In this document: piece after piece, positions 30,576 through 39,884 of the stretch
Position numbering within the stretch: position 1 is the first letter of the stretch
How the letters are laid out: each line of letters opens with the position of its first letter
Origin: Fidelibacterota bacterium
GTDB taxonomy: Bacteria > Fidelibacterota > Marinisomatia > SCGC-AAA003-L08 > D37C17
DNA: 64,000 nucleotides
NCBI GenBank assembly: GCA_002717625.1
Contig: PBEF01000002.1
Location: 224,133 to 288,132 of the forward strand
Direction: 5' to 3'
Notes under the pieces: model-generated
Seen by the model: the letters and a program-made list of their open reading frames with translations, nothing else
Databases searched by the model: none
What the model was told of the DNA's origin: nothing
Program-made: the position numbers and the translations under genes

Positions 30576-31371
30576 AGATAGTTCCGTTTAATACATCAAC
30601 AAATAATTCAGGTGATTCTAGATGCGTATTATGCATTGTATCTTTGATAATATATTGTTTCACATATTGATTCATTTGAGTCATCTTTTTCCCGATTTTT
30701 ATGTAATTATCATCCTCAGAACCATTAATGATAGATATAGGAAAAGAGAACTCCTGGAATTGTGATTCATAATAACGCATGTTTCCTGAGCTGAAAATTT
30801 TAAGTGACTTAGCTAATTGGTCTTTATCTTGATTGCGTCTTGTCTCTTTTTGTTTTTCCCATGCCTTTTTGTTTCTATTTTTTTGATTTGAAAAAAAATC
30901 ATTTTTTTCCCATGATTTTAAAAATTTAGGTAAATCTATAATTATTTGTTCTGAGAGTTCTTTATCCGCATCATATCTTTCTATGCGCTCATCCCTATCC
31001 TCTATTCCCAGATTAGAGCTTTCAAGTATAAGAGAATTTATTTTTTCTGGGTATTTTGATGCGAATGCTACTGCTAGCCTTCCACCCATTGAGTAAGCAC
31101 ACAGATTAATTTTTTGAATATCTAAGGTATGCAAGATAAGATAGAACTCACTACACCAGTCTGATATTGTATAGTCTTCATCTGTGTTTTTGAATATACT
31201 TTTTCCATGACCAGGAAGGTCCATAGCATAAGAATGCTTATTTAATAAATCTATGGTTTCTATCCATGAATTATGCGACCCTGTAAATCCGTGTAAAAAG
31301 AAAAATGGTATTTCCTCATTTTTATTAAATGATTTTATAAAGAATTTTGATTTACTTGTTTTGATAATCAT
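30568..31371 (-). CDS. Alpha/beta hydrolase resembling MenH (SHCHC synthase)
   Basis: The fold signatures are 'FFLHGFTGSHNSW', 'DLPGHGKS', nucleophile elbow 'CAYSMGGRLA' (Ser near 95), 'LILESSNLGIEDRDERIERYDADKELSE' and late His 'MHNTHLESP'. The GRLA elbow and the LILES...ER...D stretch resemble MenH, which makes 2-succinyl-6-hydroxy-2,4-cyclohexadiene-1-carboxylate in menaquinone synthesis. No other men genes lie in the window, so the assignment rests on motif similarity only. It follows the DUF1028 gene by 4 bases and overlaps the next hydrolase. Confidence 0.75.
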   Translation of the reverse strand: MIIKTSKSKFFIKSFNKNEEIPFFFLHGFTGSHNSWIETIDLLNKHSYAMDLPGHGKSIFKNTDEDYTISDWCSEFYLILHTLDIQKINLCAYSMGGRLAVAFASKYPEKINSLILESSNLGIEDRDERIERYDADKELSEQIIIDLPKFLKSWEKNDFFSNQKNRNKKAWEKQKETRRNQDKDQLAKSLKIFSSGNMRYYESQFQEFSFPISIINGSEDDNYIKIGKKMTQMNQYVKQYIIKDTMHNTHLESPELFVDVLNGTIYE

Positions 31372-31375
31372 GCTA

Positions 31376-32383
31376 CTAATCGTTTATAATTATGTTAACA
31401 ATAAGTATAATATCCTGAATATTTATTGTATTGTCTTGGTTGAGGTCAGATAGGTAGTACTCTATTCCAATAGCCTCTTGATTTAATATTATATTAAGTA
31501 AATTAATAATATCGAGTATATCTATAATAAAATCTCTATTTACATCTCCTAGAGAATATTCAAATTCATTTTCATACCATGTATCAAATTTGCTTTGCAG
31601 TGTATCTACAGGGTCTATCCATTCTCCTGTTTGAGCATAATAAGGAACAACATTTGGAATGTTTAAGTCCATGTAAAATTCATTTGTATCAGATGGTTTT
31701 GCAACACGTATGAAAGCAGATAGAGTAGATATCCCCTCATCTAAACATCTGGTATCTGCTCCTGGAATTTTAGCTCCTTGTAATGCAGCCATTAGTTTTT
31801 GATCTAAAGGCCCATTTTTTAATAGGAAATTATTTTCCATATTAAGCAGGACATCTTCATTTAATAGTATATTACCCTGTATTGCATAATCAATGCCATT
31901 AATATGCCCTTTCCAGCTTGAACAGTTTTCTCCTGTAAATGATGCGCTTCTTGGATAAGGAATATCTGTACATAGAGCTGCTTCATTGCTTCCAGGATTA
32001 CCGTACCATTGCGTATTGCCTATTTCATTGCATTCTTGCTCATAAAGTATCCCATAGTTATTTTCAATACCAAGATCAGCAACACCATATTGTCTGATTG
32101 CAGGATTATTTTGGGCATCATTTTCTTCTAATAAAGATATGATTTCTTCAGGAGAATAGCCTTCTTCCATTAAAGTTGATGCATATTGTTGATTTACTGA
32201 TAACCAGTATGATTGAGTATGTATAGCTCCTACTCCTGGATGTATATCGCTTATAATAATAGAATTAGCAATACATGAGCCTCCTGCACTTCCAATTTCC
32301 CCAGTTTGACTATCAGTAGCTATAATTGAAAAGGTTGCATATGTATAACCTGATAACAGAATATATACCCATTGTTTAAACAT
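31376..32383 (-). CDS. Secreted DUF1028 (Ntn-hydrolase-like) protein with C-terminal dockerin-like pair
   Basis: Residues 15-225 match the DUF1028 family: 'TFSIIATDSQTGEIGSAGGSCIAN', 'GVGAIHTQSYW', 'EIISLLEENDAQNNPAIRQYGVADL', 'IQGNILLNEDVL', 'LMAALQGAKIPGADTRC'. The fold is proteasome/Ntn-hydrolase-like and its activity is not established. The N-terminus (MFKQWVYILLSGYTYA) serves as a signal peptide. The C-terminal GDVNRDFIIDILDIINLLNIIL / SDLNQDNTINIQDIILIVNIII pair is dockerin-like. It lies 1 base after yajQ in the tricorn operon. Confidence 0.87.
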   Translation of the reverse strand: MFKQWVYILLSGYTYATFSIIATDSQTGEIGSAGGSCIANSIIISDIHPGVGAIHTQSYWLSVNQQYASTLMEEGYSPEEIISLLEENDAQNNPAIRQYGVADLGIENNYGILYEQECNEIGNTQWYGNPGSNEAALCTDIPYPRSASFTGENCSSWKGHINGIDYAIQGNILLNEDVLLNMENNFLLKNGPLDQKLMAALQGAKIPGADTRCLDEGISTLSAFIRVAKPSDTNEFYMDLNIPNVVPYYAQTGEWIDPVDTLQSKFDTWYENEFEYSLGDVNRDFIIDILDIINLLNIILNQEAIGIEYYLSDLNQDNTINIQDIILIVNIIIND

Positions 32384-32384
32384 C

Positions 32385-32876
32385 TTAAGATTTCATATTT
32401 ACAAATTGTAATGGTATATCAAGGTTCTTTTCTTTAAGAGCAGTGATTACCTCTTGAAGGTCATCTATCTTTTTACCCGTTACTCTAACTTGCTCTCCTT
32501 GAACTTGCGAATTAACTTTTAATTTTAGATCTTTAATTAAAGAGTTGATTTTTTTCCCATCCTCCTTAGATATTCCAGATTTAAGGTCAACTTTTTGACG
32601 AAGCTTCATTCCAGATGCATTCTCAACCCCATTATATTTATATGCTTTTATGGAAACGGTTCTACTGATAGATCTATTTTCAAGCATATCAACTATAGTT
32701 GTCATCTGATAATCGTTATCAGCATTTATTATTATATTGTTATCACCTTTATTTAAAGTAATACTTGAAGATGAGCCTTTGAAGTCATATCTATTCCCAA
32801 TATCACGCTTAACCATATTTACAGCATTATCTACTTCTTGTATATCTAATTTACTAACTACATCAAATGATGGCAT
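32385..32876 (-). CDS. yajQ: YajQ family nucleotide-binding protein
   Basis: This is the full-length (163-residue) YajQ/UPF0234 protein: 'PSFDVVSKLDIQEVDNAVNMVKRDIGNRYDFKGS', 'DYQMTTIVDMLENR', 'KLKVNSQVQGEQVRVTGKKIDDLQEVI'. Family members bind nucleotides; a Xanthomonas homologue binds cyclic di-GMP and acts with a transcription factor. It is cytoplasmic. The GGDEF-EAL protein in the same window shows that c-di-GMP signalling is present. It lies 9 bases after cutA. Confidence 0.95.
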   Translation of the reverse strand: MPSFDVVSKLDIQEVDNAVNMVKRDIGNRYDFKGSSSSITLNKGDNNIIINADNDYQMTTIVDMLENRSISRTVSIKAYKYNGVENASGMKLRQKVDLKSGISKEDGKKINSLIKDLKLKVNSQVQGEQVRVTGKKIDDLQEVITALKEKNLDIPLQFVNMKS

Positions 32877-32885
32877 AGTACCTCC

Positions 32886-33200
32886 TTATTTTTCTATATT
32901 AGACAGCATCCAGTTTTTATAATCTTTATTTTCAATTGAAATTGATGTTTTGATAATCTCTGGAGTATCATAATTATGTATTGATTTTATTAATGATGTA
33001 ACTCTCTCAGATAAAGAATCTAAAGTTTTAATATCAACTTTATATTCTTTAGATACAGATTTTTCTCCATTCCATATGTAATAAGAAAGTACAGAATCTG
33101 AAATCTGCACACATGGAGAACAATTTGATTCTAGAATTTGAGTTGATAATTTTTCAGCAATATCTTTTTTATCCGTTGTAGTTGTTATTTTACAGAACAT
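32886..33200 (-). CDS. cutA: Divalent cation tolerance protein CutA
   Basis: A 104-residue CutA1-type trimeric ferredoxin-like protein: 'ITTTTDKKDIAEKLSTQILESNCSPCVQIS', 'SYYIWNGEKSVSKEYKVDIKT', 'IHNYDTPEIIKTSISIENKDYKNWM'. The Tyr-Trp-x-Gly-Glu and His-x-Tyr-x-x-Pro-Glu signatures are present. It is linked to copper tolerance in E. coli, but its biochemical role is still unclear. It starts 1 base after the tricorn gene stop. Confidence 0.93.
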   Translation of the reverse strand: MFCKITTTTDKKDIAEKLSTQILESNCSPCVQISDSVLSYYIWNGEKSVSKEYKVDIKTLDSLSERVTSLIKSIHNYDTPEIIKTSISIENKDYKNWMLSNIEK

Positions 33201-33201
33201 A

Positions 33202-36200
33202 TTAATTTGGAAGTTTTAAATTAGGCTTATTCTTAAAATCTCCCTTTAAAACACTTCCTTTTTTATTTAGATCTTTGCTTACAAGTTCTATCCCTTTATC
33301 TAATTGTGTATCTATACCGTTACGATAATCTTTAGGAGTTATATGCACTTCTATATCTACATCTGTTCCGTAATTTTCAACTTTCCAACCTACATCTTTA
33401 AACCAAAATGAGAATTCTGGCTGAGAGGTTACTGTTCCATCTACCAATGAATTTCGAGGCCATATTCCAATAACTCCTCCCCATGTTCTCCTACCTATTA
33501 ATTTACCTAAGTTCATTAATTTCCATGAGTGTGAAAAAATATCTCCATCTGAACCAGCATATTCATTAGTGATTGCAACCATTGGGCCTCCTGGAGATTC
33601 TGATGGGTAGGGCTCTACACCCATCCATCGAGTTATATCAAATCCTAATCTTTTTTTCGCAAGCTTGCTTAGTAAAATTTGAGAAACATGTCCCCCACCA
33701 TTATATCTAACATCAACAATAAGGCCATCATAAACTATTTCAGCTAAAAAGTAACGATGGAATTCAGCATATCCATCAGCTCCCATATCAGGAATATGTA
33801 CGTAGCCAATTTTATTTTTAGATTTTTTATGAACATATTCTCTGTTTTTTTCCACCCAATCTCTATAGTGTAGATGTCCTTCATGATGAATTGTTCGTGT
33901 TAAAACTTTATTTATTTTTTTTGTTCCTTTAGGTTGTATAGATAATTGAATATCTTTATTTACTTGATTAACCAGGAGTTCATTTGGAGTGATCTTTTTA
34001 GTTAGCTTCACGTTATTTATTTCTTTTAAAATATCTCCTTCTTTAACATTTAATCCTGGAGAATATAATGGTGACTGTTTTGAATCCCAAAGATCGCCCT
34101 TTGCAATAGACTCAATAGCATAACCTTTAGCAACATCTTTATATTTAAATGAAGCTCCAAGCATTCCAATGCTATAATATCTTCCGGGGATATAATCTCC
34201 TCCAAATTCATAGCAGTGAGAAGTCCCTAGTTCTCCTTGCATTTCCCATACGATATCAGAGAATTCACTTCTACTTCCAGCTCTATCAACGAGGCTTTTA
34301 TATCTATTGTAAACCTTTTCCCAGTTTATTTTAGACATATCAGGGACCCAAAAGAAATCTCTTTGTAATCGCCATGCCTCTCTATACATCTGATGCCATT
34401 CTTGATTTATATCTATATTTAGTCGGATTCTTTGAAAATCTATTAAGCCAGTTTTTTTATTTGCATCAGGTTTAGCTAATAAATCCTTTGCTACAGGTGT
34501 CTTAACATCTAATATTCTAATATTCTTATTTGAACTAATAGTAATTTTTCCATTTCTGTTATCAATATTAAATCCAGATACATTTGATAGATATATTTTT
34601 TCTTCAAGTTCATTTAAGTCGTAATATTTAATTGTTCCTTTTGACTGCCCATCTAAATCGTACCATCCATCTGTTCTAGAACCTTCTACAGGCCAATTAA
34701 GATAGTATAGTTTATTATCAAAAAAACCAATAGAACTACCCAGTATTGATTCTCTAACAGGAATTTGCATTATTCTATTTTTTATTCCTTTAAAATCTAT
34801 TTTAACTTTAACGGCCTTTTCTTTTTTCTTCTTAGTATCCTTCTTTTTTGAAGATTCTTCATTTAATTGAATTTGTTTAATAAAAGGTGACTTTATATTT
34901 TTATTTAAAGCAATAATGTAAGGTTTTTCACTGCAGGTAAAGTTTAAATCAAATTGTATGCTATCATAAACAGGGTTAAAGGTACGTTTTGATGTAAACG
35001 CAAGGTAAGACCCTGTATTATCAAAAACGGGTGAATAATCACTGTTTATTGGGTCTGTGACATCGTGGCTCTTTTTATTTGTAAGATCATAAATTTTTAT
35101 AATTGAAACTCTAGATGTTTTAGAACAAGTGTAAGCAATATAGTTTCCATCAGGAGACCAATTACATTGCATAACATGATTAGAGCTATGATCTATTACT
35201 TTCACAGAGTCTTTTTTCAAATCTATAAGGAGGAGTTTATGTTGATGGTTAACAATAGCAATTTGGTCTTGCTTAGGAGATTTCTTTAAAGATATAGGTC
35301 TTCCTATTTTAGATTTTAAAACTTTTAATCTTTTTGAATTTAATATATTATAGGTTTCTAATCTTTCTTCTCCTCCATCATCTGAACATGTCAATAGAGT
35401 TTTATCATCTGTCAAGAATGTAGAGTAGCCGTATCGAACTCCTTGGGTCTTTCCTAATTGTATAACAGGTCCTTCCCAATTACCCATAGAGAATAGTTTT
35501 CCTCGAGTAACAACAGTTGAAATGTTTCCTTTCGAATTAGTTGATATATTTTCCAAATAATGAAACGCTGAGTCAAACTTTCTACTTTTTTTAATAAAAC
35601 CACTATTATAGATAATATCAATTTTTTTATCTATATCAGATTTAATATTATAGCTATACAAATCTGCTCCGCTATGATATACTATTGAGGTTCCATCTGT
35701 AGAAGCATTTCTTGCATAGTAATTTTTATGAAAAGTATGTTGTTTTAAATTTTTTCCATTTTGATTGCATGAGTAGATATTACATATACCATCATGATCA
35801 GATAAAAAGTAAATTTTATCATTTATAACCATAGGACAAGCCATATTTCCATTTATATTTATTAGCTTAGTAAAATCTCCTGTATTTTTTTTATCTATCC
35901 ATAATTCTCCTGCAGTTCCTCCTTTGTATCTTTTCCATCTAGCAGGATCTTGAGTATTTCGTCCTAATACTGTAAAGTTTTTAGAATATGCAATATTTGA
36001 AGCAACTCCATAATTTAATGCTTTAGATTCCCCACCTTTAATATTAATTATTCTTAAATCAGAGATTCTTGAAAAAGCTTGCTTTAAATCAGAGGCATAT
36101 ACTATTTCATTATTATTTTTCCATGTTGCTATTTTACTGATAAATGCACCGTCAAAAGTTAACCTCTTTGATATCCCTCCGCTACTAGGCATGATATATA

Positions 36201-36399
36201 TTTCAGTATTTCCATCTTCTCTTCCTACATAAGCTATCCATTTTCCATCAGGCGAAAAGGATGGACTTGAAATTTGTCCTATATTGTTTGTTAGTCTTAT
36301 CGCTGTAGAAGAATTATTAGATATAGTCCATATGTCATCTTCAGAAATAAAAGCAATTTGATTACCATGTATTGTCGGAAAGCGATAGTAGCCTTGCAT
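33202..36399 (-). CDS. Tricorn-type protease (TolB-like propeller, PDZ, S41 core)
   Basis: The domain order is that of tricorn proteases: a TolB/WD40-like propeller (about 1-300: 'SSPSFSPDGKWIAYVGREDGNTEIYIM'), a second propeller (about 310-640), a C1 helical region ('WHQMYREAWRLQRDFFWVPDMSKINWEKVYNRY'), a PDZ domain (about 760-850) and the S41 core with 'GLIVDVRYNGGG' and nucleophile Ser near 950 in 'EYAGSDGDIF'. Tricorn degrades peptides released by larger proteases. No signal peptide is visible and GGAG lies 6 bases before the ATG, so it is cytoplasmic. It is the first gene of a six-gene operon (with cutA, yajQ, DUF1028 and two hydrolases) and is divergent from the 6S-like RNA. Confidence 0.92.
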   Translation of the reverse strand: MQGYYRFPTIHGNQIAFISEDDIWTISNNSSTAIRLTNNIGQISSPSFSPDGKWIAYVGREDGNTEIYIMPSSGGISKRLTFDGAFISKIATWKNNNEIVYASDLKQAFSRISDLRIINIKGGESKALNYGVASNIAYSKNFTVLGRNTQDPARWKRYKGGTAGELWIDKKNTGDFTKLININGNMACPMVINDKIYFLSDHDGICNIYSCNQNGKNLKQHTFHKNYYARNASTDGTSIVYHSGADLYSYNIKSDIDKKIDIIYNSGFIKKSRKFDSAFHYLENISTNSKGNISTVVTRGKLFSMGNWEGPVIQLGKTQGVRYGYSTFLTDDKTLLTCSDDGGEERLETYNILNSKRLKVLKSKIGRPISLKKSPKQDQIAIVNHQHKLLLIDLKKDSVKVIDHSSNHVMQCNWSPDGNYIAYTCSKTSRVSIIKIYDLTNKKSHDVTDPINSDYSPVFDNTGSYLAFTSKRTFNPVYDSIQFDLNFTCSEKPYIIALNKNIKSPFIKQIQLNEESSKKKDTKKKKEKAVKVKIDFKGIKNRIMQIPVRESILGSSIGFFDNKLYYLNWPVEGSRTDGWYDLDGQSKGTIKYYDLNELEEKIYLSNVSGFNIDNRNGKITISSNKNIRILDVKTPVAKDLLAKPDANKKTGLIDFQRIRLNIDINQEWHQMYREAWRLQRDFFWVPDMSKINWEKVYNRYKSLVDRAGSRSEFSDIVWEMQGELGTSHCYEFGGDYIPGRYYSIGMLGASFKYKDVAKGYAIESIAKGDLWDSKQSPLYSPGLNVKEGDILKEINNVKLTKKITPNELLVNQVNKDIQLSIQPKGTKKINKVLTRTIHHEGHLHYRDWVEKNREYVHKKSKNKIGYVHIPDMGADGYAEFHRYFLAEIVYDGLIVDVRYNGGGHVSQILLSKLAKKRLGFDITRWMGVEPYPSESPGGPMVAITNEYAGSDGDIFSHSWKLMNLGKLIGRRTWGGVIGIWPRNSLVDGTVTSQPEFSFWFKDVGWKVENYGTDVDIEVHITPKDYRNGIDTQLDKGIELVSKDLNKKGSVLKGDFKNKPNLKLPN

Positions 36400-36481
36400 A
36401 AAATCTCCATTTTTTCTTTAATGTATAGTATGCAAATTTAATTTTATTAGATAAATATTATAAAACTATTTTATATTTTAT

Positions 36482-36660
36482 TAAATATTCGTGAGAGATT
36501 ATTAATTTTTCAGAACTTTCAACTTATTTTATAGGTGCTTTACTTCTGCATTCAAAAGCAGGCCTTACATTTTTAATGTTGAAGGAAACTTGCGATTGTA
36601 GAGGAGGTACCGTTCGTACTTTTTAAAAGTGCTCTGAAAAATTTCTCTTGCGAATATTTA
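36482..36660 (+). ncRNA. Structured ~179-nt RNA with 6S RNA-like architecture
   Basis: This non-coding gap folds into one long rod on the plus strand. The closing stem is 36482-36498 with 36644-36660 (17 bp), then, after an internal loop, 36506-36514 with 36633-36641 (9 bp). A 19-nt bubble strand (36515-36533) faces a hairpin, 36616-36622 with 36626-36632. The distal arm is 36534-36550 with 36597-36611 (15 bp, one 2-nt bulge). It is capped by 36558-36562/36589-36593, 36563-36566/36582-36585 and 36567-36571/36575-36579. Eight pairs are G-U on this strand and would be A-C mismatches on the other, so plus is the sense strand. Length, bubble and 3'-side hairpin match 6S RNA, which sequesters RNA polymerase. 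The 3' end touches the hflX stop codon. Structure is well supported; family is inferred. Confidence 0.65.
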
Positions 36661-37911
36661 TTTAACCTCAATTTTATTTAGAATTTTACTATAATCCTTT
36701 TTGTTACAAAATAACTCTAATTGTATATTCTCATAATTATCTACTCTTTGTCTTATAATAGCTTTTTTATAAATGTAATCAATCAGGTAAGATTTATCAT
36801 AAGGCAGGTTAATTGAGTATTTTTTATAATCTTTCGTAACAATATCTTCTATTTTTTCCATTAAATCGTCAAGCATTAATTCTCTTAGAGTAGATATTTT
36901 TAAAGGGTTATTATATTTTGTATTTATTTTATTTAGAGTAGTTTTATTATTAATTAAATCTATTTTATTAAAAACTAATATTGAAGGCCTTGTATGAGCT
37001 TCAAGGTATTTCAATGTATTCTCAATTGTGGCAATATGTCCTTCATAGTCCTTAGCTGATATATCTATGACTTTAATTATAAGATCAGCATCTTTTATTT
37101 CAGATAATGTTGTTCTAAATGATGCTACTAAATTGTGAGGTAGTTTACGTATAAAACCTACTGTATCACTTAGTAATATTTCTTGTTTACTTTCAGGTAG
37201 CTTGACTCTTTTAGTGGTTGTCTCTAAAGTGGCGAACAATTGATCTTTAATGTAGGCATTATAGCCTGATAGTTTTTTTAATAATGATGATTTTCCTGCA
37301 TTGGTATATCCTACTAATGATACTTTAAATACTGTACTTCTAGACTTTTTTTGATTATCTCTATGTTTTTCTATTTTAGAAAGTTGCTGTTTTATTTTTT
37401 TTATATCATTTCTGATAATACGTCTATCAATTTCTATTTGCTTTTCTCCAGGGCCTCCTCTTGTTCCTATGCCCCCCATTTGTCTTTCTAAATGGGTCCA
37501 CATACCGGTTAGCCTTGGCATCATATATTCAAGTGTTGCTAATTTTACTTGAGCTCGAGATTCATTAGTTTTAGCATTTTTATTAAATATGTTTAATATT
37601 AGATATGTCCTATCTATAATTTCAATTTTATCTTTAGTTAATTTTTTGATATTCTTATAATGATTTGGCTTTAATTCATCATTTATAAAAATTGTTTTAA
37701 TATCAAGTATGGAGATTTTATCTAAAATTCCTTTTATTTTACCCTTACCAATATATGTTGATGGATCAATAGATATTCTTTTTTGAGTCTCTACGACTGA
37801 TATGTTATAATTAATTGTTTGAGCTAGAAGTTTCATTTCTTCTATTTCTTCATTTATTTCGTCTGTATTTGAATCAGGAAGAATTAATGATACTAATATG
37901 CTATCAGTCAT
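36658..37911 (-). CDS. hflX: Ribosome-associated GTPase HflX
   Basis: An OBG/HflX-type GTPase of normal length (417 residues). It has the HflX N-domain and glycine-rich linker 'MGGIGTRGGPGEKQIEIDRR', G1 'GYTNAGKSS' near 200-208, G3 'LLSDTVGFI' and G4 'NKID'. HflX splits or rescues stalled ribosomes under stress. It is the last gene of the yajC-fmt-rsmB operon. Its ATG overlaps the end of the BatA-like gene by 8 bases. Its stop codon coincides with the last bases of the 6S-like RNA on the opposite strand. Confidence 0.96.
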   Translation of the reverse strand: MTDSILVSLILPDSNTDEINEEIEEMKLLAQTINYNISVVETQKRISIDPSTYIGKGKIKGILDKISILDIKTIFINDELKPNHYKNIKKLTKDKIEIIDRTYLILNIFNKNAKTNESRAQVKLATLEYMMPRLTGMWTHLERQMGGIGTRGGPGEKQIEIDRRIIRNDIKKIKQQLSKIEKHRDNQKKSRSTVFKVSLVGYTNAGKSSLLKKLSGYNAYIKDQLFATLETTTKRVKLPESKQEILLSDTVGFIRKLPHNLVASFRTTLSEIKDADLIIKVIDISAKDYEGHIATIENTLKYLEAHTRPSILVFNKIDLINNKTTLNKINTKYNNPLKISTLRELMLDDLMEKIEDIVTKDYKKYSINLPYDKSYLIDYIYKKAIIRQRVDNYENIQLELFCNKKDYSKILNKIEVK

Positions 37912-39868
37912 TTTTAATATAAATATTAACTATAAACATTTCTAGAAAGATAAGTACAAGCACTAAGTAAAGAAATACTCTCCATAGTTCATTCCCTATT
38001 ATTCTATTATTTATATAGTTTGATGCTTCATTAGCTGTTTTAAATAAATTGATTTTACTATCAAGTATATTTTCTAGCTCATTGTAGGATAAATGTTTTG
38101 CTGTTAATTCTTGATTTCCAAGATTAACAGCTATATAGCTTTCTTTGTTTTGAATTGTTTTTTTGTAAAAGCCAAGTTCGTTAAAGAAAGATTTTGTATT
38201 TGAACTACTAATATTTATAGTATTTTCTTTTGGAGATATTAATTGAGAATTTCCAACCAGTTTTATTTCAGAAATAGGTTTATCGATTTCATGATAATCT
38301 AATAGATTTTCATTTATGATTAAATATTGCATAAAAGGAATAATACTGCCTTTTAGTATCCAATTAGAAGAATTTAAATTTAAAGAAATAGATAAGATAT
38401 TTAGCTCTATATTTTTATTTTCAGGTAAAAATCGATTTAAGAGCGCATTATTATCTTCTAAGCTGATAATTGTATTATTATTTGATTTTATAGCAATATA
38501 ATTAAATATTTTGATGTTTCTAGAAGGATAATTTTTATACAGACTATATATAAAATCATCTTTTATATATTCAGGTTTCATTTCAAGATAATCATCATCT
38601 TGATATATTATTCTATTTGATTTTACTGTATTAAAATCTTCTATGAAATATCCAATTTTATTAAAGTTTAAATCATTTATATCTGGAATAATAATTATTT
38701 TAAAATTATCATTTTGTTTATTTGCATATATCTTATCACTTAATTCCTTTGTTATGTTATCTAAGCCTATTATAAACAGAATATTAGTATCAATTTTTTT
38801 ATTAATATAGCTGTTAAGAGTATGGTACTGTGTTTTTATAATATCAGAGCTTAGGTTAAATGAGTTCAATATATTATCTAAGTATATATTTCTATCATTT
38901 GATATAATATCTATATCAATAATATTTTTAATGTTTATTGTGAAATAATAATCATTATCATAAGATATTTGATCCTCTGATAATTCTACTTTACATAAAT
39001 GTTGTCCATATGAAGGAATAGAAGTTTCAAATTCAATAGTGGTAGATTTTTTTGCTGCTAAATTAAGTTGATGTTTCCCAACTTTAGTATCATTAATAAT
39101 TAGGTTTATAAAATTATTTTCAATATCATTTTTACCATTATTTTGAATAGACACAAATAATTTAAATTTATCAGATGGTAAAAGAATTTTTTTATCAGTT
39201 TTTATACTCGCTACAGATAGATTGTTTGTTTTGTTATCCGTATACAGATAGCTTACATAAAGATTTTTTTCTTCAGGAATATTGATATTCGATATAGGTA
39301 AATGTTCTTGACCATCGCTTACAATAAAAAGAAATGTATTTAAGTTATCTGTATTGTCTTTTATTATTTTATTTATTAATTCAAAATCTACACTTCTCAA
39401 TGTAGTTTTTATTTTAATAGAGTTTAAATTTAAATCTTTCTTTTTACCATTATATATAGTTTCATTTTTACCTAACGTAATTAGTTTTATTTTTGAATTT
39501 TCTCCAAATGGTTCGATGGTGTTTTTAACGATATCTTTTACTTTTTCGTCTAAAGCGGATGACATTGATACTGAATTATCAATAGCTATTAAAACTAAAG
39601 CTTCAGCGTTTTTATTATTTTGATATAGTGAGTTATATGTTGGACGTGACATCATTAGGATAAAAAACAAAATAATTAAAGTCCTTATAATTAAAAGGAT
39701 TATATTAATTATATTGATTTTTTTTATTGATTCATTTTTTATTTTATGAAGAAAAAATAAAGAGCTAAAATCTATATTTAATAGTTTATTTTTATTGAAT
39801 AAATATATTAATAATGGTACCGATATTAGGGGGAGTAACCATAGATAAATACTAGAGATGAAATTCAT
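37904..39868 (-). CDS. BatA-type membrane protein with VWA domain
   Basis: The N-terminal BatA domain has two membrane helices ('FISSIYLWLLPLISVPLLIYLF' and '[19 protein letters not shown]'). A von Willebrand A domain follows with a MIDAS motif 'IAIDNSVSMS' near 91-100. A long periplasmic region with Ig-like strands comes next, and one C-terminal membrane helix (about 633-652) ends the protein. Such proteins occur in aerotolerance-type or uncharacterised envelope complexes, but no MoxR or other Bat genes lie nearby. It sits 16 bases after rpe and overlaps hflX. Confidence 0.8.
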   Translation of the reverse strand: MNFISSIYLWLLPLISVPLLIYLFNKNKLLNIDFSSLFFLHKIKNESIKKINIINIILLIIRTLIILFFILMMSRPTYNSLYQNNKNAEALVLIAIDNSVSMSSALDEKVKDIVKNTIEPFGENSKIKLITLGKNETIYNGKKKDLNLNSIKIKTTLRSVDFELINKIIKDNTDNLNTFLFIVSDGQEHLPISNINIPEEKNLYVSYLYTDNKTNNLSVASIKTDKKILLPSDKFKLFVSIQNNGKNDIENNFINLIINDTKVGKHQLNLAAKKSTTIEFETSIPSYGQHLCKVELSEDQISYDNDYYFTINIKNIIDIDIISNDRNIYLDNILNSFNLSSDIIKTQYHTLNSYINKKIDTNILFIIGLDNITKELSDKIYANKQNDNFKIIIIPDINDLNFNKIGYFIEDFNTVKSNRIIYQDDDYLEMKPEYIKDDFIYSLYKNYPSRNIKIFNYIAIKSNNNTIISLEDNNALLNRFLPENKNIELNILSISLNLNSSNWILKGSIIPFMQYLIINENLLDYHEIDKPISEIKLVGNSQLISPKENTINISSSNTKSFFNELGFYKKTIQNKESYIAVNLGNQELTAKHLSYNELENILDSKINLFKTANEASNYINNRIIGNELWRVFLYLVLVLIFLEMFIVNIYIKND

Positions 39869-39884
39869 ATTTAATTAAATATTA

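Noticed and set aside
36482-36660. SRP RNA, tmRNA or RNase P RNA in the tricorn-hflX gap
   Set aside because: No SRP GGAA/AGCAG apical loop, no tmRNA tRNA-like ends or tag frame, and no RNase P core motifs; length and bubble fit 6S better.
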